From: Agrobacterium fabrum str. C58
GTDB lineage: Bacteria; Pseudomonadota; Alphaproteobacteria; Rhizobiales; Rhizobiaceae
NCBI RefSeq assembly: GCF_000092025.1
Contig: NC_003062.2
Location: 432,001 to 496,000, forward strand
DNA length: 64,000 nucleotides
Direction of reading: 5' to 3'
The translations under genes were made by a program, and so were the position numbers. Under the pieces are notes generated by a model. The model ran no database searches. It was not told the DNA's origin and saw only the letters and a program-made list of their open reading frames with translations. The number at the start of each line of letters is the position of its first letter. The stretch's first letter is position 1. This document shows positions 1 through 7,627 of the stretch, piece after piece.

Positions 1-1149
1 ATTCGTCCAATTTACGATGTAATTCTTATAGACGAAGCCCAAGATTTCCCCGCAGAGTTTTTTGAACTGGTTTTTCTATATACGAAAGACCCCAAGCGAA
101 TCGTATACGCCTACGATGAACTTCAAAACCTGTCTGACTTCGACATGCTCCCGGCAGAGAGCCTATTTGGCGTTCGGCCAGATGGCACACCGAACGTTGA
201 ATTGCGAAACGAACCCGGCAGGGCAAGAAGCGATATTGTCTTGCCGATATGCTATAGAAACTCGCCTTGGAATCTGACAGCCGCACACGGCCTCGGTTTC
301 GGTACGGCGCGCGAACAAGCACCGAATGAACCGAGCAACCTTATCCAACTCTTCGATGGATCTGAACTCTGGACCGATATTGGCTATTCTATAGTGCAGG
401 GCCCGCTGACGGCTGGATCGCATGTCCGGCTCCGTCGTGATGAGGCTTCGACACCGGCATTTTTTTCCGAGCTTTTGAGTCCAGAGGAAAGCTTGAGGTT
501 CATTCAGTTCGACACATTGGGGGATGAGGTTGAATGGGTCGCTAACCAGATCGCCTCGAATGTAAATGAAGATGAGCTTGAACTTGATGATATCCTAGTT
601 GTCATACCCGATCCGTACACTTCGCGATCGATCGGTGGAAAGCTTATAAAGAGTTTAGGTGCCCGAGGAATTGGGGGGCATCTCGTCGGCGTGACCAGTT
701 CGCTTGATGAGGTTTTCACCTCCAACAGCGTGGCGATAACGTCGATCTACAGAGCAAAAGGCAATGAAGCCCCTTTTGTCTACGTCTTAGGTGCTGAGTC
801 GTGTTCTCAGGGCTTCGGCCTAGCGCGGAAGAGAAATATGCTCTTCACAGCTATGACGCGCTCGAGAGCTTGGGTGAGGGTCACGGGGACTGGTCCTTCA
901 ATGGCTAACCTAATCGCGGAATTCAACCGAATCCGGCAATCGAACTTCGAACTGAATTTCATTTATCCAACCCAAGAGGACCTGAAGAAAATACGGCTTC
1001 TGCATAGAGACCGGCCGCAGGACGAGATCGATGGTCTTCGTCAAGACCAAGCAGCAGTTGAGAGAATTTTGTTGCTACTAAAGAGCGGGCAAATCAGCGC
1101 ATCATCATTGTCCCCTGAAATACAAGCGGTCTTCCGGAACATCCAATAA
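1..1149 (+). CDS. Superfamily I (UvrD-like) helicase, 5' end outside the window
   Basis: The reading frame is open from base 1 and ends in TAA at 1147-1149; only the C-terminal part of the ATPase is present. Visible helicase motifs are the Walker B box IDEAQD (codons at about 28-48), a motif III-like YAYDELQ, motif IV CYRNSPW, motif V TSIYRAKGNE and motif VI MLFTAMTRSRAW. These define an SF1 DNA/RNA helicase. The Walker A motif must lie to the left. The stop overlaps the start of the DUF2290 gene (TAATG), so the two are translationally coupled. The stretch is clearly more AT-rich than the phage genes to the right, suggesting separately acquired cargo. A role in phage defence is inference. Confidence 0.85.
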   Translation: MRPIYDVILIDEAQDFPAEFFELVFLYTKDPKRIVYAYDELQNLSDFDMLPAESLFGVRPDGTPNVELRNEPGRARSDIVLPICYRNSPWNLTAAHGLGFGTAREQAPNEPSNLIQLFDGSELWTDIGYSIVQGPLTAGSHVRLRRDEASTPAFFSELLSPEESLRFIQFDTLGDEVEWVANQIASNVNEDELELDDILVVIPDPYTSRSIGGKLIKSLGARGIGGHLVGVTSSLDEVFTSNSVAITSIYRAKGNEAPFVYVLGAESCSQGFGLARKRNMLFTAMTRSRAWVRVTGTGPSMANLIAEFNRIRQSNFELNFIYPTQEDLKKIRLLHRDRPQDEIDGLRQDQAAVERILLLLKSGQISASSLSPEIQAVFRNIQ

Positions 1150-1829
1150 TGAACCATCTGGCCTTGACCTCATATCTAGGAACGCTGGCAGAAGTCGGGT
1201 TTGTTAACGAATTCAGACAAGTCGTTCCAACAAGAACGACAAACATAACTACTATAGAGGTGGGCGACACATCAAAGATTTCTGGCGATGAAACTGGCGC
1301 AGATATCGCGGAGGGAAGCACAATCCATTACCTCGCGTGTCTACGGCAGGCAAAATACTCCTGTATATTGTTTGATGGATCACTCGTGCAGCTAAAATAT
1401 AGCACCTGTGAAGGGCGAATAACCAATCATAGATATCTCTATTTTCCGTGCCCCGCCAAGCTCGATTTGCGGTCAACTGCTGATGAAACGATTTATGACA
1501 TTGTCGACGACGCCTGTCTTGCAGGGGCGCTAGACGCGCCTCGGCTTGGCTTCATGCGGTTCGACTTTGAGCCACCTAAGCGCGAGCAGGACCGAAGACC
1601 TCCTGGGGAACATCCTGATGCGCACATCCATATAGGTATTGGCAGTTGTCGTATTCCACTGGTCTCGCCGATTAGTGTGGACGAGTTTTTTTCTTTCCTC
1701 CTCAAGTTCTACTATGCAGAGTTTTGGGACCATCAGGTGCATGGGCAGTCTAGATTTCGCGAGCCAAGAACAATCCTTCCATTGGAACAAGGATTTTTTC
1801 ATTTTGGTTGGATCAGGCCCACGCCGTGA
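1149..1829 (+). CDS. DUF2290 domain protein, coupled to the helicase
   Basis: A 226-residue protein. The C-terminal half shows the features I associate with DUF2290: a histidine-rich HPDAHIHIG segment, CRIPLVSPIS, and the FLLKFYY segment that follows. No catalytic mechanism is known to me. It starts inside the helicase stop codon, so it is almost certainly the second gene of that operon. Its stop (1827-1829) is separated by one base from the stop of the convergent integrase, leaving no room for an attachment site between them. The pair therefore lies inside the integrated element. I do not recognise a named defence system, but helicase plus small partner at a prophage edge is a typical setting for one. 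Confidence 0.75.
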   Translation: MNHLALTSYLGTLAEVGFVNEFRQVVPTRTTNITTIEVGDTSKISGDETGADIAEGSTIHYLACLRQAKYSCILFDGSLVQLKYSTCEGRITNHRYLYFPCPAKLDLRSTADETIYDIVDDACLAGALDAPRLGFMRFDFEPPKREQDRRPPGEHPDAHIHIGIGSCRIPLVSPISVDEFFSFLLKFYYAEFWDHQVHGQSRFREPRTILPLEQGFFHFGWIRPTP

Positions 1830-1830
1830 A

Positions 1831-2859
1831 TCATCCAGATTTATCTTTGCTTTTACTGTTGAGCATGTTGATATGTTCCAATGTCGCTGAATTGCGGCCC
1901 ACATACCGGCGGATAATTTTTCCGACTGTCTCCTCCTCCCACGCCATGATTTCGGCGATCACGCGCACCGAAAGGCCTGCGTTATAGAATTTTGTCGCGG
2001 CTGTACCTCGTAGGTCGTGGAAGTGGAGATCGCGTTCGAGCATTTTCGCTTTCTCTTTCGCCCGCCAAAACATCGTATTCAATCCGCTAGGCTTCCATGG
2101 CTTCTTTTTGGAGCTGGTAAGGATGACGGGCGAGCGCTTTGGGATGCGCTCAAGAATTTCATTCAGTGCATCATAACGCGGTATGATCGCTTCGCGCTTG
2201 TGCCTACTTTTGCCGGTCGAAATTATGATGGCATCGGGTCCGACATGCGACCATGAAAGCTTAAGTAGATCGCTGACGCGCAAGCCGGTGTGGGCGGCAA
2301 GGTCAATCACCCATTTCACCTCGTCAGAGCATTCTGCTTTGACTTGCGCAATGTCGGCGTCCGTCCAGATGATTTCTGAGCGGTCGGAGCTATATAGATG
2401 CTTGATGCCTTCGGCTGGATTTGCACTCAGCTTTCCCATCGGATCAACGCCATGGGATAGGATGCGGGATAAAACCTGCATGCCCGTGTCTGCAGCCCGG
2501 GGTGTGTCGCTATACTGGCCGCGCCATTGCCGGATGCGGGGGCGAATTTTGTCAGTGCGGTTGAATTGCGCAATGCTCAGATTACCGAAGTGTTCGGAAA
2601 TGCGATCAATCCAAGGCGACCACACGCGCTTCGTCGAATCGGCGAGCTTCTTAAACTCTGTTGCTTTGTAGTGGGTGATGATTGAGCGGAAGCGTCCGCT
2701 TTCCGGTTCCATGCGGTTTGCAATGGCTTCGTTATAGGATGCCATGAAAGCAGCCGTTCCCGGGTGGCCGTCGAGCCTTGGGCCACCGCGCCAAGCGTAA
2801 TAGTAAACATTGCCCTTGGCCTTTACGGTGTGGATGCCCTTTAGCTCAACTGTAACCAT
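1831..2859 (-). CDS. int: Phage tyrosine recombinase (integrase)
   Basis: A 342-residue site-specific recombinase that would integrate and excise the prophage. The catalytic domain shows TGLRVSDLL (first Arg), a beta-hairpin Lys in TGKSRHKRE, HDLRGTA (His-x-x-Arg) and RRYV near the C-terminus (nucleophile Tyr). The position usually occupied by His/Trp before the Tyr reads AW. I chose the Met at 2859 over the one at 2880 because an AAGAAG ribosome-binding site lies just upstream and the N-terminal fold starts there. It overlaps the end of the upstream gene by 14 nt and is the last gene of the leftward early operon. The likely target is tRNA-Gly(CCC), whose 3' fragment is at 28931-28982. Confidence 0.93.
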   Translation of the reverse strand: MVTVELKGIHTVKAKGNVYYYAWRGGPRLDGHPGTAAFMASYNEAIANRMEPESGRFRSIITHYKATEFKKLADSTKRVWSPWIDRISEHFGNLSIAQFNRTDKIRPRIRQWRGQYSDTPRAADTGMQVLSRILSHGVDPMGKLSANPAEGIKHLYSSDRSEIIWTDADIAQVKAECSDEVKWVIDLAAHTGLRVSDLLKLSWSHVGPDAIIISTGKSRHKREAIIPRYDALNEILERIPKRSPVILTSSKKKPWKPSGLNTMFWRAKEKAKMLERDLHFHDLRGTAATKFYNAGLSVRVIAEIMAWEEETVGKIIRRYVGRNSATLEHINMLNSKSKDKSG

Positions 2860-3076
2860 GCTTCTTATCAAACTCCGCAAGTTCGCGGTCCAAATCGTCT
2901 TCGTCGTTCTGTGCCGGAGGCGTAAAATGCCATCGAAATGTGCCGTCTGGCAATGTGTCCAGCGCGGTCGGCGTCATGCCGTTCTTTTTCAAGGCCTCAA
3001 GCGTAGCGGTCACGTCGCGAACTCGGAGGGTAGGGCGACGTTGTTTTCTGTGAGCGGCTGGTATGGCGGCGGTCAT
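2846..3076 (-). CDS. Small hypothetical protein next to int
   Basis: A 76-residue protein with a basic N-terminus (RKQRRPTLRVRD) and an acidic C-terminal tail. Its end overlaps the integrase start by 14 nt, so the two are co-translated. Position directly before int, plus the small size and basic region, would fit an excisionase-like directionality factor. No winged-helix or MerR-type motif can be seen, so that is a guess from location only. Confidence 0.6.
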   Translation of the reverse strand: MTAAIPAAHRKQRRPTLRVRDVTATLEALKKNGMTPTALDTLPDGTFRWHFTPPAQNDEDDLDRELAEFDKKHGYS

Positions 3077-3141
3077 GTTGTACCGTTCTCAGTGACTTTG
3101 ATTGCGAGCGCGGGCGACACCCGCCCGCGCTTTGGCTGAAA

Positions 3142-4047
3142 TCAGGCCGACATTTCCGGCTTGCCCGCGAACTTCGGCAGGCCAAGTTCTGCGGCGGTTT
3201 CGTGCAGGGCGAAGGTCACGGCCTTGGTGATGTGGGTATCGGGCCGGTAAAGCATGCAGGTCCACGAAAGCTTGCCTTCGCGAAGGCGGTAGCGCAGGCG
3301 CACGGGCAAGCGAATGCTTTCACCCTGGAAAAACGGCGCGATATTGAGGACGAAGACGCCCGGCACGGTGATCGGGTCGCCGTTGGCGTTCTTGTGGTCT
3401 TCCTCGAAAACGATCTGGCTTTCACCGGTTTGCAATTTCACAGCCGTCTTGACGCGGGTTTCGGCGTTGATCTGCAAGCCCTGCGACAGCACTACCAGTT
3501 CATTCGGATAGGCCACTTTGGCCTTGAACAGCAATTCGAGGTCTTTCACCTCGTCAGAGTCCGGCGAGGCCAGTTCGGCGATATGGTCTTCGATGAATTC
3601 CGCAAACTCGTTCTGCGTCAGGGCCTTGCCATTGATGCTCTGCCAAGCTTTCCATTCTTCGGAAAGCGGGAACGCATAGTGCACGCGGTGCTTGCCGTTG
3701 TCCGGGTCGTCGCCGTGATAGTCGATGACGGCGGTGAACGTGGGGTCGCGCCAGTCCGTCACCGCAAAGATGACGCTGTTTTCCGTCTGGTGGCGCTCGA
3801 CAAGCTGGACGAAGGATTCCAGCGTCTCGGCATAGGCGGTGCCCTGCTTGCGCTCCGGGCGGGTGCGCCACGGTGCGAAGATCGCGGACACGTCCGCCAG
3901 CCTGCCGCTGGTCGGGTCCAGCAGCGCCGGGACGGTGGAGGGAATGCCCTTGGCGTCGGCAGGTGCCGGAACCTGCACAATCGCGGCGTTGGTCAAAGCC
4001 GCGAGCTTTGCGATTTCGGCGACGGCGGTTTGGGTGAGTTGGTCCAT
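3142..4047 (-). CDS. DUF2303 (YfdQ-like) phage protein
   Basis: A 301-residue protein resembling the DUF2303 family found in the early regions of temperate phages. It has the family's typical central segment (TFTAVIDYH followed by a charged HRVHYAFPLS stretch) and a C-terminal half rich in beta-strand patterns. Function is unknown; its place between int and small early genes is the usual place of recombination or host-takeover genes. It is in the leftward early operon, read from the promoter near 6031-6060. Confidence 0.85.
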   Translation of the reverse strand: MDQLTQTAVAEIAKLAALTNAAIVQVPAPADAKGIPSTVPALLDPTSGRLADVSAIFAPWRTRPERKQGTAYAETLESFVQLVERHQTENSVIFAVTDWRDPTFTAVIDYHGDDPDNGKHRVHYAFPLSEEWKAWQSINGKALTQNEFAEFIEDHIAELASPDSDEVKDLELLFKAKVAYPNELVVLSQGLQINAETRVKTAVKLQTGESQIVFEEDHKNANGDPITVPGVFVLNIAPFFQGESIRLPVRLRYRLREGKLSWTCMLYRPDTHITKAVTFALHETAAELGLPKFAGKPEMSA

Positions 4048-4106
4048 TTCAGTTCCTCTGTTGGTGCGCCGGTCACTGGCCGGTCGCGGTTGCTAAAGTT
4101 GGGAAA

Positions 4107-4439
4107 TCAGCTTGCGGAGACTTCGCGCGGCGTGAACATGTCGTGCTGGCGGGGATGCTCGGTCGAAAGCGCGCCGTCTTCGACAACCCAAAAGACCGAA
4201 TTCTTGCGCGGCAGCTTCGGGGTCTTGGATTCCATGTCGGCGGCAATCGTCACCATGCCGTCCTTGACGGACAGGGACAGTTTCAAGGTCACTGAACCCT
4301 TGAAGCTCTGCATGGGGTTGGCTTCGGACATGTCCGAAAGCTTTTCCAGCGTCTGGCCGATCTCGGCGGAAAAGGCGGGGTTTAGCTGCCCGTTTTCCAG
4401 CATGCCGATGATGGTGGAGGCATCGTGTATTTTCTTCAT
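4107..4439 (-). CDS. Hypothetical early phage protein
   Basis: A 110-residue protein with no motif I recognise. It is predicted soluble, with alternating charged and small residues, and sits in the leftward early operon, 59 nt before the DUF2303 gene. AAGGAACC lies upstream of the start as a plausible ribosome-binding site. Co-transcription with the DUF2303 gene is the only clue to its role. Confidence 0.7.
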   Translation of the reverse strand: MKKIHDASTIIGMLENGQLNPAFSAEIGQTLEKLSDMSEANPMQSFKGSVTLKLSLSVKDGMVTIAADMESKTPKLPRKNSVFWVVEDGALSTEHPRQHDMFTPREVSAS

Positions 4440-4469
4440 GCGGATGGTTCCTTGTGGTTTGGAGGAAGG

Positions 4470-4682
4470 TCACACGCGCGCGGCGGCGGCGTGATAGCGT
4501 TCGATTTCGGCGAGCCGGGTGGCGCAAAGCGCCGCGCCGCCGATGATCGAAAGGATGAGAACCGCAGCGACGCAGGCCAGAAAGAAGCGGCAATAGGGTT
4601 GCTCGCGTTCCTTGCGGAATGTGCCAAGCTGCTGGCGGTTAAGCGGGTACATCGGGGAAATCTGGATCAAAGCTACCTCCAT
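4470..4682 (-). CDS. Small single-pass membrane protein
   Basis: A 70-residue protein with a basic N-terminal half and one clear hydrophobic segment at about residues 33-54 (FFLACVAAVLILSIIGGAAL), followed by a short charged tail. It lies in the leftward early operon. A later in-frame Met (residue 11) is an alternative start. No family recognised. A short GC-rich hairpin (about 4696-4713) lies upstream, between this gene and the previous one. Confidence 0.5.
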   Translation of the reverse strand: MEVALIQISPMYPLNRQQLGTFRKEREQPYCRFFLACVAAVLILSIIGGAALCATRLAEIERYHAAAARV

Positions 4683-4729
4683 CCGTTCGGGAAACCGCCT
4701 CGCGGGAGGCGGAAACCGGAGCGGACGTT

Positions 4730-5041
4730 TCAGGCTGCGGCCATGCCGTCACAGAAGCCTGTGAAGGCGTCGTCGTACCAATCGAGCTTCTTGGCTTCGT
4801 CCATTGTGGCGCGGTTCAACTCGTCGGCGTACTGCCAAAGGTCATTCGCCATTTCGAGGGCGCTTGCCGCCGCAATCGCCTCGTTCGCAGCTTCGCGCAG
4901 GCGCGCATGCAACGGCTTCGGAGTTTCGTCCTCATCTTCATCTTCGGTGATGGTCGGTGGGACAAAGTTGCGTTCCGCGACTTCTGCACAATGACGCAGA
5001 TACAAGGCGCGCTGCCGAATCTTCTTTACATCGGTATCCAT
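4730..5041 (-). CDS. Hypothetical early phage protein, acidic
   Basis: A 103-residue, largely helical protein with an acidic run (TEDEDEDE) near residue 33. The upstream in-frame extension to 5155 overlaps the neighbouring gene and lacks protein-like composition, so the Met at 5041 is preferred. It is in the leftward early operon. No family recognised. Confidence 0.65.
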   Translation of the reverse strand: MDTDVKKIRQRALYLRHCAEVAERNFVPPTITEDEDEDETPKPLHARLREAANEAIAAASALEMANDLWQYADELNRATMDEAKKLDWYDDAFTGFCDGMAAA

Positions 5042-5096
5042 TTTGCTCTCCGGTGATGCGGTTGGATGATGGCCCGAAGGCCATCGCCGAACGGCA

Positions 5097-5288
5097 TCAG
5101 GCGGCCTCGCGTGCGTCCTGAACGCGCATGTCATGGAAGCGGGCAATAGCTGCATCGCCGCAGCGGTGGATTTCGTCAGCGGTGAACCATTCCCGAAGGT
5201 CGGCTTTCGTGCAGCCTTCGCCCACGCGCTGGATGGCGTCCGCCATTGCCTGCGTCAGTTCGGTGTCGTTCACGGTATTAATGCGCAT
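5097..5288 (-). CDS. Small hypothetical early phage protein
   Basis: A 63-residue helical protein. The Met at 5288 (MRINTVND) is favoured over the one at 5330 because a GGAGATACC ribosome-binding site precedes it. The pattern TKADLREWFTADEI looks like a helix-turn-helix but is too weak to call. It lies in the leftward early operon between two other small genes. Confidence 0.6.
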   Translation of the reverse strand: MRINTVNDTELTQAMADAIQRVGEGCTKADLREWFTADEIHRCGDAAIARFHDMRVQDAREAA

Positions 5289-5345
5289 TCCGGTATCTCC
5301 TGATTGGGTGGGGCGAGCCTTTTTCCTCATGCTCAGGAGGGCTTT

Positions 5346-5492
5346 TCAGCGGGACAAGCGGCCTGCGACGAAGCCGATTGCGACCAGCAGGACGCTGGAA
5401 ACGAGGTCCATGGCGAAGGAAAAGAAGAGGGCCTGCATCGTAACGAGAAGGCCCGCCGCCGTTGCCAAGGCGATATTCTTCGCGGTCGCCAT
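5346..5492 (-). CDS. 48-residue membrane protein
   Basis: A short gene read leftwards from ATG at 5492 to TGA at 5346-5348. The product is almost entirely hydrophobic, with two likely membrane segments (IALATAAGLLVTMQALFFSF and LVSSVLLVAIGFVAG) and a basic C-terminus (GRLSR). It begins 2 nt after the stop of the TerB gene, so it is probably translated by re-initiation. Size and topology resemble small phage membrane effectors, but no function can be assigned. Confidence 0.6.
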   Translation of the reverse strand: MATAKNIALATAAGLLVTMQALFFSFAMDLVSSVLLVAIGFVAGRLSR

Positions 5493-5494
5493 GG

Positions 5495-5917
5495 TTAGAG
5501 GTACTTGGCCAGATCAAGCTCAACAGTGGACGCGATTTTCGCAAGCACTGCTTTTTCGTCGTCGGAAATGCCGCCACTGTCCGCCACGTCCAGCGCGACC
5601 AGAAGCACGGTTTCGCTCATGTCGTGGTCGGCCTTGATGTCTTCGATTTCCTTGAAAAGACCGGCCTTGCCAACGCGGCCCACGGCGCGGCTGCACATTT
5701 TGTCCATCGTCGTTTCGATGGCGCGGGCATCGAACGCGCCAGAAAGGGCGGCGTTGGACTTCACGGCGGCGACGGCGGCCAGAAGCTCCTTATCGTCAAG
5801 CTCGCCGTCAGCGGTGGCGACGAGGGCGGACGCGGCGCAAACCGCTTCCAGAAAATCGGTCTTGCCGGAAAACTTCTTTGCCTTGTCTCCGACGAGGCTT
5901 TTGAACATTGCAAGCAT
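5495..5917 (-). CDS. TerB-like tellurite-resistance domain protein
   Basis: A 140-residue helical protein of the TerB type. It has the repeated acidic turn pattern of that fold, ATADGELDDKE near residue 35 and ADSGGISDDEK near residue 110, consistent with metal-coordinating loops. TerB proteins act in membrane-linked stress responses, and phage copies are often early genes. It is the first gene of the leftward early operon, about 105 nt downstream of the operator-overlapped promoter at 6031-6060, so it should be kept silent by the lysogenic repressor. AAGGATG precedes the start; a second Met three codons later is possible. Confidence 0.8.
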   Translation of the reverse strand: MLAMFKSLVGDKAKKFSGKTDFLEAVCAASALVATADGELDDKELLAAVAAVKSNAALSGAFDARAIETTMDKMCSRAVGRVGKAGLFKEIEDIKADHDMSETVLLVALDVADSGGISDDEKAVLAKIASTVELDLAKYL

Positions 5918-6030
5918 AAGGCTTCATCCTTCTTTCGTTGAGGGAGCCGGGCGGCATGTTCACATTTCGAGGGTGCGCCGCCCGGCAGTCTGCCGCGCCG
6001 CAGAGAGGTTTAGCGGCTCGGATGGCGGCG

Positions 6031-6075
6031 ATAGTAAGCACAGCTTTAAAATGCTTGCAAGCCATACTTTAAAAT
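6031..6075 (-). promoter_or_regulatory. Leftward early promoter PL with repressor operator
   Basis: Reading leftwards, TTGCAA (6055-6060) and TACTAT (6031-6036) form a -35/-10 pair with an 18-nt spacer. The spacer is covered by AAGCACAGCTTTAAAAT (6036-6052), the same 17 bases found in inverted orientation at 7168-7184. A second shared block, TGCAAGC-x-ATACTT, lies at 6056-6069. The site stands before the TerB gene just as the other copy stands before cro, so both early promoters carry one bipartite operator, as in lambda PL and PR. The promoter boxes are by eye. Confidence 0.7.
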
Positions 6076-6156
6076 GAAAGCGCTAAAAAACGATTCGACA
6101 AGGTCGGAAAAAGAATCAATTATTGGAACACAAAGAGAACAAACGGAGAGAAAAGG

Positions 6157-6447
6157 ATGCAATCGGGTGCCGGTGCGACACTAAACCAAGTGCTTTCGCT
6201 TTCTATTGAGTGTGGGGATTGTGGCCGTATGCGCTGGCGGAAGCCGCAGGAACTTTACCGATTGCGCGGGGTGACCCCATCTACGCAGATTGCGGAATTG
6301 GGCAGTCGATTGGTTTGCTCAGCCTGCCAATCAGAAGGATCGGATGGCCGAAATATTTCGATCCAAGCAGCATTTTCGTTTGAAACGGACCGCATCCGGG
6401 CGGAGGCTTGGCGCATTAATAGCCAAGCAGTTCGCGAAGCGGGATGA
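6157..6447 (+). CDS. Small zinc-ribbon-like phage protein
   Basis: A 96-residue protein with two CxxC pairs, CGDC near residue 19 and CSAC near residue 54, spaced as in a zinc ribbon. A good ribosome-binding site (GAGAGAAAAGG) precedes the start. It runs rightwards, divergent from the leftward operon, and its end overlaps the end of the convergent repressor gene by 32 nt. A -10-like CATACT inside the operator region (6063-6068) could drive it, which would place it under repressor control. The role is unknown; zinc ribbons commonly bind nucleic acid. Confidence 0.65.
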   Translation: MQSGAGATLNQVLSLSIECGDCGRMRWRKPQELYRLRGVTPSTQIAELGSRLVCSACQSEGSDGRNISIQAAFSFETDRIRAEAWRINSQAVREAG

Positions 6448-7111
6448 TGCGCCACATGTTCTTGATGGCATACTGGTCAAACTGTAGTTCCTTTGGCGGA
6501 TTGTATTGTTCGCAGACTATAGCGCCCTTCGTCCGCCCTTTGAGCTTCTTCACATATGCCTTGCCGACTGTCGCGCCCTCGTCTGGGAACATTTCAATAA
6601 CCACGTGATCCCCTGCTACAGCCTCGCGCCCGCCGACATAGATGAGTTCGCCGGGGTCGTATCTTGGAATCATGCTGTCACTGAGTACGTGGAGTGCGAA
6701 GACTTTCCTAAGATGCGCAATTCCTGGGGGTCTTCGAACATACCCGGACACTTCGCCGTTCAAGGTGAAATCTCCGTCATCTCCGCCGACAGCTACCCCC
6801 AAGACCTCAACGTCCATAGGGCCTGTCGGCGCAGGTCCGAAATCTGTGACCTGTTCGGCGTCGGCGAGGGCTTCCTCTTCATCAAGATACCGCAGCGAAC
6901 CGTTGCTGAGCGCAACAGGATCGATTCGCAGCTTTTGCGAGATGGCTTGCAGATGCTCCATGGCAATAGCATTCGCGCCGCGTTCCCAGTTGCCGACTGC
7001 GCCAGTGCTGACGCCACCCGCTTCGGCTAGATCGCGCATAACCAAGCCGCGCCGAATACGTGCGGTTCTAATGGCTTGGCCAATTTTTTTTCTAAGTTCG
7101 ATGTGATCCAT
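6416..7111 (-). CDS. cI: CI-like lysogenic repressor (HTH + S24 peptidase)
   Basis: A 231-residue protein. The N-terminus is an XRE helix-turn-helix (about residues 5-65, with DLAEAGGVSTGAVGNWERG). The C-terminus is a LexA/CI-type S24 domain with the nucleophile Ser in SDSMIPRYDPG and the general-base Lys in KAYVKKLKG. This predicts RecA-stimulated self-cleavage and prophage induction by DNA damage. I start it at 7111 (MDHIELRKK), where family homology begins. It diverges from cro across 85 nt containing the operator. A good -10 (TATACT on the minus strand, 7152-7157) overlaps the operator, so autoregulation is likely. Confidence 0.9.
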   Translation of the reverse strand: MDHIELRKKIGQAIRTARIRRGLVMRDLAEAGGVSTGAVGNWERGANAIAMEHLQAISQKLRIDPVALSNGSLRYLDEEEALADAEQVTDFGPAPTGPMDVEVLGVAVGGDDGDFTLNGEVSGYVRRPPGIAHLRKVFALHVLSDSMIPRYDPGELIYVGGREAVAGDHVVIEMFPDEGATVGKAYVKKLKGRTKGAIVCEQYNPPKELQFDQYAIKNMWRIIPLRELLGY

Positions 7112-7146
7112 GGCCGCGATGAAAGGGGAACTTTCATCTTTCGTCC

Positions 7147-7189
7147 ATTTAAGTATAGCTTGCATCGATTTTAAAGCTGTGCTTTTAAT
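7147..7189 (+). promoter_or_regulatory. Rightward early promoter PR with repressor operator
   Basis: TTGCAT (7160-7165) and TTTAAT (7184-7189) give a -35/-10 pair with an 18-nt spacer, the same geometry as the leftward promoter. ATTTTAAAGCTGTGCTT (7168-7184) is the exact inverse of the 6036-6052 sequence, and the flanking AAGTATAGCTTGCA block (7151-7164) matches the second block there with one mismatch. The site overlaps the likely repressor promoter on the other strand. Transcription would start at about 7196, right at the cro start codon. Confidence 0.7.
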
Positions 7190-7196
7190 CGCGCTC

Positions 7197-7418
7197 ATGG
7201 AAACGAACCTCAATCAGAATGGGTTAATCGCAGTAAAAGGTGCCGCAGGCGGCGCTAGCGCGATTGCGCGCGCGATTGGGGTAACCCCGCAAGCGGTGGC
7301 GCAGTGGAAGGCAATTCCGCCAGAGCATGTCCTTAAGCTCGAAAAAGCCTTCGGTGTTTCCCGCCATATTCAGCGCGCGGACGTGTTCGGACCCGCTGAG
7401 TTGGAGGCCGCAGAATGA
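7197..7418 (+). CDS. cro: Cro-like HTH repressor (YdaS-type)
   Basis: A 73-residue DNA-binding protein with the compact HTH GGASAIARAIGVTPQAVAQW, the pattern of YdaS/Cro-like antirepressors. The Met at 7197 is preferred: the in-frame extension to 7110 would run through the operator. No Shine-Dalgarno sequence is visible, and the predicted PR start lies at the ATG, so the mRNA may be leaderless. As first gene of the rightward early operon it should repress the CI promoter. Its TGA overlaps the ATG of the next small frame. Confidence 0.85.
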   Translation: METNLNQNGLIAVKGAAGGASAIARAIGVTPQAVAQWKAIPPEHVLKLEKAFGVSRHIQRADVFGPAELEAAE

Positions 7419-7537
7419 GCGGCGTCTTTTCCGTTTCGCGCGGCCAATCCTCCCGGCCTGCTGCGACCCGCGCCGGTGCGCTTTCCTTCTTCTCGCCCGG
7501 CGCGGGCAACTCTCGTTTTGCATGTGGGCCTCCGTAA
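7415..7537 (+). CDS. Possible 40-residue coupled ORF
   Basis: A short frame begins with an ATGA overlap on the cro stop, the same arrangement used by most genes of this operon, and ends in TAA at 7535-7537. The product is rich in Ser, Arg and Gly and shows no motif. The coupling argues for translation; the composition does not. The call is uncertain. Confidence 0.35.
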   Translation: MSGVFSVSRGQSSRPAATRAGALSFFSPGAGNSRFACGPP

Positions 7538-7572
7538 CTTCCTGACGCCCTGAAACTCTCATCTCCAATCAA

Positions 7573-7609
7573 TTCCCACCACGGGAAAAACGCCGGGATT
7601 TTCCCGGCG
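7573..7609 (+). promoter_or_regulatory. Two hairpins in the leader of the CII-like gene
   Basis: TTCCC-ACCAC-GGGAA (7573-7587) and the perfect 8-bp stem CGCCGGGA-TTT-TCCCGGCG (7591-7609) lie in the 90-nt gap before 7628. No long T-run follows the second stem, so it is not a typical terminator. It ends close to the ribosome-binding region (GGGAAAGG) and could mask or stabilise the start of the downstream message. Confidence 0.45.
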
Positions 7610-7627
7610 CGGGAAAGGTATTGTCTC

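Noticed and set aside
1780..1840. An attachment site between the DUF2290 gene and the integrase
   Set aside because: The two stop codons are 1 nt apart and no copy of the tRNA-Gly core is present.
3202..4494. 430-codon rightward frame opposite the DUF2303 gene
   Set aside because: Composition is that of an antisense frame; the leftward genes form a consistent operon.
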